Assembly (NCBI RefSeq): GCF_008370045.1
Contig: NZ_VOBN01000014.1
Coordinates: forward strand, 62,001 to 126,000
DNA length: 64,000 nucleotides
Direction: 5' to 3'
Source: Pseudomonas sp. ANT_J12
GTDB taxonomy: Bacteria > Pseudomonadota > Gammaproteobacteria > Pseudomonadales > Pseudomonadaceae
The notes beneath the pieces were generated by a model. It made no database searches and was not told where the DNA came from. It worked only from the letters and a program-made list of their open reading frames with translations. Below, in pieces: positions 58,903 to 64,000 of the stretch. Position 1 is the first letter of the stretch, and each line of letters opens with the position of its first letter. Made by a program: the position numbers and the translations under genes.

Positions 58903-60273
58903 TCAAGCGTTTATAAGGGGAAACTCCAAGTGAAAGCTCGTACCTGCGTCAGTGCTAACAACGGTTATACAACCACCATGCAGTTGCATAATCGAACGAA
59001 CGATGGCCAATCCCAGACCGCCTGAATCGTCGGGTTGATTGCGTGAGGGGTCACACCGGTAAAAGCGCTCAAACAATCGTGGAAGATGTTCTGCCGCAAT
59101 CGGCTCGCCGTGGTTGTGCACCGTGATGTCGAGACTGTCCTCCAAAACCCTGCTGCTGATCGTCACTGCAGAGGTAGGAGTTGCGTAGCGCAGCGCATTC
59201 GCCAGCAAGTTAGCCAGTGCTCGACGGATCAAGCCTGGATCACCCAGCAATTGATCCTGGGCCTGGTTTATCAGATGCACATCTCGTTCTTGCGCTACCC
59301 CTTCGAAATACTCACAAAGCTGCTCAATCAGATCGTGCAGGTCGATTTGCTCGAACTTTACGCAAGCGTTGGGTTGCTCGGTGCGAGCGAGAAACAACAT
59401 GCTGTCGATCATTCGCGCCAGCCTTTCATACTCTTCCTGATTGGAAACCAGCAAGTTCTGATAGTCCTCGATAGAGCGACTGCGCCTCAGGGTTTGCTGG
59501 GTATGTCCCATCAGGTTGCCTAGTGGGGTTCGCATCTCATGGGCGAGGTCTTCCGAGAAACGTGAAAGCTGGGCGAATCCGTCCTCAAGGCGTGCAAGCA
59601 TCTGGTTGAGGGCATTACAGAGCGGTTTGAGCTCATTCAGCTCACTGAACTCATCCAGCCGCAGATGCAGATGCTGCACATCGATTCCGGCAGCGCGCTT
59701 GGCCAGCAGGCGAACAGGGTGAAGGCCTCGTTGACTCACCCACCAACCGAATGCAAAAGCCAATAGCGCTCCGACTGACATGGCCAGCCAAAGCCTGAGT
59801 CGGTAAACCCCCAGCATCTGCTCGCGCTCACCCAACAACTTGCCAGCGATCAGGGTCAAGCTGCGATCACCCTGTACGACATCCCGCCAGGCTAGCCGCA
59901 CAGGCTCGGAAGAGTGATCCTCAACAAGGCGAGCCTGGGGGGCAGCCGGCAACTTTGGAAAAGTCATACCCACCGGGTTGATTTCGATCAACACCCTACC
60001 GTTGTCATCGACGATCCAGAGCAGATTGTCGCGATTGCCCAACATGTTTTCGTAAAGCTTGGGCCGACCTTGCAATTGCTCGATGCTATCGCTATCGCTG
60101 ATCAACGCCTGCATTCGCTCCAGGCGCCCCAGCAATGCCTGGTCATCGCGCCAGGCAATCTCTCGCTGTAGCGATTGATAAAGGTAAAAACCAATTGAGC
60201 CCAATAACACTAAGCTGACCAGTGCGAACATGATGGCCAGGCGCAGGCTCAGGGTGCGCGGTAATAGTTTCAG
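58903..60273 (-). CDS. HprS/CusS-type sensor histidine kinase
   Basis: About 456 aa: TM1, a periplasmic loop with heavy-metal-sensor character, TM2 (about residue 165-185), HAMP, an H-box SRFSEDLAHEMRTPLGN, an N-box ALANLLANALRYA and a G-box GGLGLAIVRS. The ATG-started frame begins at 60231 without a ribosome site. The frame is open upstream, and a CTG at 60273 has GAGG at good distance and overlaps the regulator's TGA; it adds KLLPRTLSLRLAI, typical of this kinase group. I therefore propose the CTG start, with caution. The pair lies divergent to a HIU hydrolase gene, as in E. coli HprRS/hiuH, which senses H2O2 and hypochlorite. Confidence 0.85.
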   Translation of the reverse strand: MKLLPRTLSLRLAIMFALVSLVLLGSIGFYLYQSLQREIAWRDDQALLGRLERMQALISDSDSIEQLQGRPKLYENMLGNRDNLLWIVDDNGRVLIEINPVGMTFPKLPAAPQARLVEDHSSEPVRLAWRDVVQGDRSLTLIAGKLLGEREQMLGVYRLRLWLAMSVGALLAFAFGWWVSQRGLHPVRLLAKRAAGIDVQHLHLRLDEFSELNELKPLCNALNQMLARLEDGFAQLSRFSEDLAHEMRTPLGNLMGHTQQTLRRSRSIEDYQNLLVSNQEEYERLARMIDSMLFLARTEQPNACVKFEQIDLHDLIEQLCEYFEGVAQERDVHLINQAQDQLLGDPGLIRRALANLLANALRYATPTSAVTISSRVLEDSLDITVHNHGEPIAAEHLPRLFERFYRCDPSRNQPDDSGGLGLAIVRSIMQLHGGCITVVSTDAGTSFHLEFPLINA

Positions 60274-60941
60274 GATTGCACCTCGAGCATGTAACCGATG
60301 CCACGCACTGTGTGAATCAACTTCAGCGCGTAAGGATCGTCAACCTTGGCCCGCAGGCGGCGAATAGCGACATCCACCACATTGGTGTCACTGTCGAAGT
60401 TCATCTGCCAGATCTGGGAGGCAATCAGCGAGCGCGATAACACCTCCCCTTCACGACTGAGCAGCAGATGCAGTAGCGCGAACTCCTTGTTGGTCAGGGT
60501 GAGACGTTCTCCATTGCGCGTTACCTTGCGTCGCAACAAATCCAGGATCAGGTCGCCAGCGACAAAATGCTCAACCTCGCGAGGCGGGCCACGGCGTAGC
60601 AAAGTGCGTACGCGTGCCAACAGCTCGGCATAGGAAAAGGGTTTGACCAGATAATCATCGGCCCCCAACTCCAGCCCTTTGACCCGATCATCCACTGAAT
60701 CACGTGCGGTGAGAAACAGTACTGGGGTCTGCCACTTACGCCGGATGATTTGCAGCAATTGCCAGCCATCCAACCCCGGTAGCATGACATCCAGAATGAT
60801 CAGGTCGAACTCACTCTCCTGTGCCAAATGCTGGCCATCCAGCCCGTCAAGGGCGATCTCCACCACATAACCCGATTCAGTCAGGGCTTTGCGCAGGTAA
60901 TCCGCCATTTTCGTTTCATCTTCAACCACCAGGATACGCAT
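60270..60941 (-). CDS. HprR/CusR-type OmpR-family response regulator
   Basis: A 223-aa regulator. The receiver domain has VVEDE, the phosphoacceptor Asp in LIILDVMLPGLDGW and the Lys in YLVKPFSYAEL. The C-terminal winged helix has LTNKEFALLHLLL and NVVDVAIRRLRAKVD. ATG 60941 has GTGGAGGAAAA upstream; the open frame is 17 codons longer with no better site. It is probably bound to the divergent promoter (60942-61091) of the GlcG-like and HIU hydrolase genes. No clear direct repeats stand out there by eye. Confidence 0.92.
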   Translation of the reverse strand: MRILVVEDETKMADYLRKALTESGYVVEIALDGLDGQHLAQESEFDLIILDVMLPGLDGWQLLQIIRRKWQTPVLFLTARDSVDDRVKGLELGADDYLVKPFSYAELLARVRTLLRRGPPREVEHFVAGDLILDLLRRKVTRNGERLTLTNKEFALLHLLLSREGEVLSRSLIASQIWQMNFDSDTNVVDVAIRRLRAKVDDPYALKLIHTVRGIGYMLEVQS

Positions 60942-61091
60942 TTTTTCCTCCACGACTGGAGCACAGGCTAGCCCGCTTCGCTGATTTCTCACATTACATA
61001 TTGGTAATCAGGCGGCAATCATCCTGACGGGGTGGGCTGGTCATGATGTCTGGCAATGACTCAGACAGACTCAACCCACCAAGGAAACAGC

Positions 61092-61595
61092 ATGCGTACA
61101 AGCCTATCGACTTCATTGCTAATGACACTTGCAATGAGCTCTGCGTTCGCCGTTGCAGGCTCGGATCAAGTTGCGCAGCGCAAGGACGTGTCACTTGCAA
61201 TGGCCAACGATTTGCTGACTGCCGCGCTGACAGCCTGTCACGCCGATGGCCGCACAGCCGTTGCCGCAGTTGTTGACCGAGGCGGCAATCTGGTTGCCGT
61301 GCAACGCGATGACAATGTCGGCCCGCACAACACGTTAGCCGCGCAACGCAAAGCCTATACCGCCCTGTCGACCAAGACTTCGACGCGGTTGTTAGCTGAA
61401 CGCGCTCGCGCTAATCCGGATGCTGAAAACCTCAACACCCTCGATGAGTTGTTGCTGCTCGGCGGAGGCGTGCCATTGAAATTCGATGGTCAGGTCATCG
61501 GCGCCATCGGGGTGGCTGGTGCGGGGGGCGCTGCACACGATGAAGGATGTGCAGAGGTCGCTATCAACAAAGTTTTACCTGCCGTTAAAAACTAA
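61092..61595 (+). CDS. Exported GlcG/HbpS-like heme-binding-type protein
   Basis: A 167-aa protein with a 22-residue Sec signal (MRTSLSTSLLMTLAMSSAFA) and a GlcG/HbpS domain: ALTACHADGRTAVAAVVDRG, then a later LLLLGGGVPLKFDGQVIGAI and AHDEGCAEVAI. HbpS binds heme and helps sense redox stress in Streptomyces; the GlcG role is not settled. AAGGAAACAGC precedes the ATG. It is the first gene of a two-gene unit with the HIU hydrolase and is divergent from the HprRS-like pair, which suggests a periplasmic redox function. Confidence 0.85.
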   Translation: MRTSLSTSLLMTLAMSSAFAVAGSDQVAQRKDVSLAMANDLLTAALTACHADGRTAVAAVVDRGGNLVAVQRDDNVGPHNTLAAQRKAYTALSTKTSTRLLAERARANPDAENLNTLDELLLLGGGVPLKFDGQVIGAIGVAGAGGAAHDEGCAEVAINKVLPAVKN

Positions 61596-61605
61596 GGACA
61601 TCACT

Positions 61606-62016
61606 ATGACTGTATTGAAAAGTTTCTTCGCTGGCGCAGTATTAAGTGCCTTTTCAGCCCTTGCATCAGCGGCAGCAAATCCATTGAGCGTGCATGTACT
61701 CAACTTGCAGGATGGCCTGCCCTCCCCTGGAGTCAATGTCACGTTGGAAAAACAGGATGGGAAAGACTGGGACATGCTCAACAGCGCGAAAACCAACGAG
61801 CAAGGTCGTATCACCGAGCTGTATCCGCAAGGTCGGGGTCTGGAGAAAGGTACCTACCGTGTCACCTTCAAGACCGGTGAGTGGTTCAAAGCGCACAAAA
61901 CCTCCAGCTTCTTTCCGGAAGTACCGGTCGTTTTTGAGGTGGATGGTACCGTCCCGCATTACCACATTCCGTTACTACTCAGTCCATACGGATTCTCCAC
62001 ATACCGAGGAAATTGA
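61606..62016 (+). CDS. Periplasmic 5-hydroxyisourate hydrolase (transthyretin-like)
   Basis: A 136-aa protein with a signal peptide (AGAVLSAFSALASAAA) and a transthyretin-like domain: LSVHVLNLQDGLPSPGVNV (active-site His), GRITELY (Arg) and PHYHIPLLLSPYGFSTYRGN (second His and C-terminal tetrapeptide). In the family the last four residues are usually YRGS; here they are YRGN. It hydrolyses 5-hydroxyisourate, an oxidation product of urate. It follows the GlcG-like gene by ten bases, with AAGGA before the ATG. The E. coli counterpart (hiuH/yedX) is under HprR control. Confidence 0.9.
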   Translation: MTVLKSFFAGAVLSAFSALASAAANPLSVHVLNLQDGLPSPGVNVTLEKQDGKDWDMLNSAKTNEQGRITELYPQGRGLEKGTYRVTFKTGEWFKAHKTSSFFPEVPVVFEVDGTVPHYHIPLLLSPYGFSTYRGN

Positions 62017-62054
62017 TCGTTAAACGATACAAAATGGATACCGCACGAACGTGA

Positions 62055-62089
62055 AGACAGCCGCCCCTACTCAAAAGGGCGGCACTGTC
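62055..62089 (+). terminator. Strong hairpin downstream of the HIU hydrolase gene
   Basis: GACAGCCGCCC and GGGCGGCACTGTC pair to an 11-bp stem with a two-base bulge around a CTACTCAAAA loop. A CTTTT follows after 8 bases, so it is not a textbook terminator, but its place 39 bases after the stop codon fits transcript-end formation. Confidence 0.5.
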
Positions 62090-62311
62090 GATTAACTTTT
62101 CGGCATCAAAACCTTAAGCAATGAACCACGCTCACTCCTTAGGCTTGGTTCACGTTTCAGGGGGGGATGCCGGTGACAGCACCTTTCTGATCCTCGACCA
62201 TGAACTGCAGGCCACTCATCACCCCACCCGATTGGTCATGCCGAGACAAGGCATGCGGTGGATTTCAAGGCGCAAAGAATAGCGTCCATCCTCAGTGTGT
62301 TCCTGTGCTTA

Positions 62312-62332
62312 CTTGATAAAAACCTATACAAG
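62312..62332 (+). promoter_or_regulatory. Decayed LitR-like box before the DUF393 remnant
   Basis: CTTGATAAAAACCTATACAAG keeps AAACCTATACAAG of the box at 44461 but has lost symmetry in the left half (CTTGATA in place of CTTGTAC). It stands in the same relation to a DUF393 fragment as the intact copy does to its gene. Confidence 0.45.
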
Positions 62333-62366
62333 ACTCTGAAATTCGCACAAGACTGATCAGCAGGCG

Positions 62367-62495
62367 GTGACGCCTTACTTTATCGATGAATGCCCGTTCT
62401 GCGCGCTATACATCAATGACCTGCGCAGAGGCGCCAATGAGTCCCAACCGCTATTTATTGGTATCCGTTGTGATCGGATTGAACCCGCGTCTTGA
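62367..62495 (+). pseudogene. Decayed second copy of the DUF393 gene start
   Basis: The 42-residue frame reads VTPYFIDECPFCALYINDLR, then ANESQPLFIGIRCD and a stop. Aligned to the DUF393 gene at 44493 it keeps the YF-D-xCPxC core and the ES-x-LFI-I segment at the same spacing. The Gly-Gln before CP is lost and the remaining two thirds are absent. A box like that of the intact gene precedes it. It is a partial duplication in decay. The surrounding gap 62017-62784 holds no other gene. Confidence 0.6.
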
Positions 62496-62703
62496 CGCTC
62501 TCGTGCCGCAAACGTTAGGAATTTAGGCCACTAAAATCACTTGAGGTGCAATCCGCACGCCCCTTTCAGTCGGATATCGAGTGCTCTGCCGAGAGTGCAA
62601 AAGCTACGTAAACCGATAGTCTATTGCCGGTGCGCAATCCCCTACCCGATCAGCGCATTACTCGCGATCAACATGCTTCCCTCGTGTTCAATCTGGAATT
62701 TTC

Positions 62704-62730
62704 TTGTACAATCACAATATCGTTGTATAG
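62704..62730 (+). promoter_or_regulatory. LitR-like box upstream of the PAS chemoreceptor
   Basis: TTGTACAAT and, 9 bases on, TTGTATAG form a pair of TGTAYA-type half sites 55 bases before the chemoreceptor ATG, close to where a core promoter is expected. The spacing differs from the perfect dyad at 42570, so regulation by the same protein is uncertain. Confidence 0.45.
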
Positions 62731-62784
62731 ATTTTGCGTTGGATTGATGAAAGTGCCAAGCAGTTCATAACCACTGAGGTTCGT

Positions 62785-64000
62785 ATGTTCAACTCGCAAA
62801 TCAAAAAAGAACTGACCATCAGCAAGCAGCGTTTGGCTGACTGCGAAGCCACCCTCGTAGCATTAGGTGGCTCCATGGCTCTGATTGAGTTCCAACCTGA
62901 TGGCACGATCCTCGGCGCCAATCACAATTTCCTGAGCGTAATGGGCTATCGCCTTGAGGAAATTCACTCCCGGCATCACCGCTTATTCTGTACACCGAAA
63001 TACGCCAACAGCGTCGCTTATCAAGGTTTTTGGTCACGGCTGAGTAATGGTGAGTTCATAAACGACCGCTTCCTGCGCCTGGACAAACAGGGGCGTGAGA
63101 TCTGGCTGGAGGCTAGTTACAACCCTGTTCGCGACGCCTCTGGACGGGTGATTAAGGTCGTCAAGATTGCTACTGATGTGACTGACCGGGTGCGGAAGGA
63201 ACAAGAGCAGGAGAGCCAAATCAATGCGATTAACCGTTCCATGGCAACCATTGAGTTCAACAGACAGGGAGAAGTCATCAGCGCCAACGAAAACTTCCTT
63301 GCAGCGATGGGTTACCGTTTGGATGAGATTGTTGGCAAGCACCATCGTCTGTTCTGTGAGCGTAGCGAAAGTGAATCCAACGAGTATCGCCAGTTCTGGG
63401 AGCGCCTGAATCACGGCGAATTTTTCTCCGGTAACTTCAAACGCCTCAACAACCAGGGACAAACAGTCTGGTTACGTGCGACTTACAATCCGGTGTTCGA
63501 CGCCAGCGGCAGCCTTTACAAAGTAGTTAAGTTTGCGAGCGATATCACGGCTCAGGTTCTCCAGCAGGAAACTGAGTCACGAGCCGCACGCATGGCTTAC
63601 GAGACTTCACTGAAAACCGACAATACAGCACACGAAGGCGCCCGAGTGGTGCAGGAGACCGTGGATGTCATGCAAAGCCTGGCTGGCGAATTGAATCACG
63701 CAGCCGAAGGTATCAATGATGTCAGTCAGCAGTCGGAAGTAATCAGCAGCATCGTGCAGACCATCCGTGGCATCGCCGAACAAACGAATCTTCTTGCGCT
63801 AAACGCCGCCATCGAAGCCGCTCGTGCCGGAGAGCAGGGTCGAGGTTTTGCGGTGGTCGCAGACGAAGTGCGCAATCTTGCTTCGCGCACAAGCCAGGCG
63901 ACCATCAAGATTGTCGAGGTGGTGCAGCACAATCGTGAATTGGCCCGGGGGGCAGTGGCCAGGATGGAGGCAAGTAAAGACAAGGCAGAACAAGGAGTCA
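62785..64000 (+). CDS. PAS-PAS methyl-accepting chemotaxis protein (partial)
   Basis: The frame runs from ATG 62785 (GAGG upstream) through the window end, so the C-terminus is missing; at least 405 residues are seen. Two PAS domains at about 25-140 and 145-265 share the same pattern: IxFxxxGxIxxANxxFLxxMGY, HHRLFC, then W(L/R)xASYNPV and KVVKxAxDxT. A methyl-accepting signalling domain follows with NLLALNAAIEAARAGE and GRGFAVVADEVR. There is no TM segment, so it is a soluble, Aer-like or BdlA-like receptor. The PAS pair may bind heme or FAD and sense redox or light. The upstream TGTAYA box supports a link to the light-stress genes. Confidence 0.9.
   Translation, partial: MFNSQIKKELTISKQRLADCEATLVALGGSMALIEFQPDGTILGANHNFLSVMGYRLEEIHSRHHRLFCTPKYANSVAYQGFWSRLSNGEFINDRFLRLDKQGREIWLEASYNPVRDASGRVIKVVKIATDVTDRVRKEQEQESQINAINRSMATIEFNRQGEVISANENFLAAMGYRLDEIVGKHHRLFCERSESESNEYRQFWERLNHGEFFSGNFKRLNNQGQTVWLRATYNPVFDASGSLYKVVKFASDITAQVLQQETESRAARMAYETSLKTDNTAHEGARVVQETVDVMQSLAGELNHAAEGINDVSQQSEVISSIVQTIRGIAEQTNLLALNAAIEAARAGEQGRGFAVVADEVRNLASRTSQATIKIVEVVQHNRELARGAVARMEASKDKAEQGV

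Noticed and set aside
1..64000. CRISPR array or rRNA operon
   Set aside because: No regularly spaced direct repeats of 24-40 bases and no rRNA-like conserved blocks were seen.

Overview
The window looks like a gamma-proteobacterial chromosome, most likely Pseudomonas of the fluorescens/putida type. This rests on gene content and gene order: the KfrA/BPSL0761/XRE accessory set, the photolyase-FolE-DUF393-DUF2256 cluster, and HprRS-HiuH. No 16S rRNA, tRNA or CRISPR array was seen, so the genus is an inference.

Layout. (1) 1-19.5 kb is a dense stress and carbon module: a DUF2254 membrane protein (cut by the window edge), a TrkH-type K+ transporter, a giant cyclic beta-1,2-glucan synthase, a triple-BON protein, a HAD hydrolase, a tightly coupled operon tpiA - phosphoketolase - class I aldolase, and a divergent pgi with a small overlapping leader ORF. 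Together PGI, Xfp, FBA and TIM could form a phosphoketolase shunt beside the glucan and K+ osmo-protection genes. (2) 19.5-39.2 kb is a mobile, partly decayed accessory region: a tyrosine recombinase, KfrA, a truncated second recombinase, an orphan AbiEi-like antitoxin, BPSL0761, an XRE regulator, remnants of Mrr-type and OLD-type nucleases around an orphan ParS/MbcA-type antitoxin, a three-gene graspetide-like RiPP operon, another recombinase-like gene, scrambled Mu/TnsB-type transposase pieces, a DUF7693-like gene, and a two-gene Toprim (JetD-like) module. It ends against a truncated LysR gene. (3) 40-48.5 kb is a core-like photoprotection region: an ABC1/UbiB-family kinase with DUF3429, a chemoreceptor, then DUF393 - folE - SDR (frameshifted) - DUF6482 - FeS photolyase - DUF2256. 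Palindromes with TATACA/TGTATA halves precede the chemoreceptor and the DUF393 operon. (4) 48.5-57 kb holds a hemerythrin, a TetR-EamA pair, and a terC gene split by a complete IS66-family element that has an 8-bp target duplication and carries passenger genes. (5) 57-64 kb holds a CHASE-GGDEF protein, an HprRS-like two-component system divergent from a GlcG/HbpS-like protein and a periplasmic HIU hydrolase, a decayed DUF393 copy, and a PAS-PAS chemoreceptor cut by the window end.

The best candidate for an undescribed system is 26859-28988. A 151-aa precursor carries four exact TKTxxxxExDD repeats. It is followed by an MvdC/MvdD-type ATP-grasp ligase and a three-TM membrane protein, each starting just after a GGTTGAGGAGGG junction. 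The operon sits beside degraded nuclease genes, which suggests a defence or competition role for a multi-core omega-ester peptide. That role is inference.
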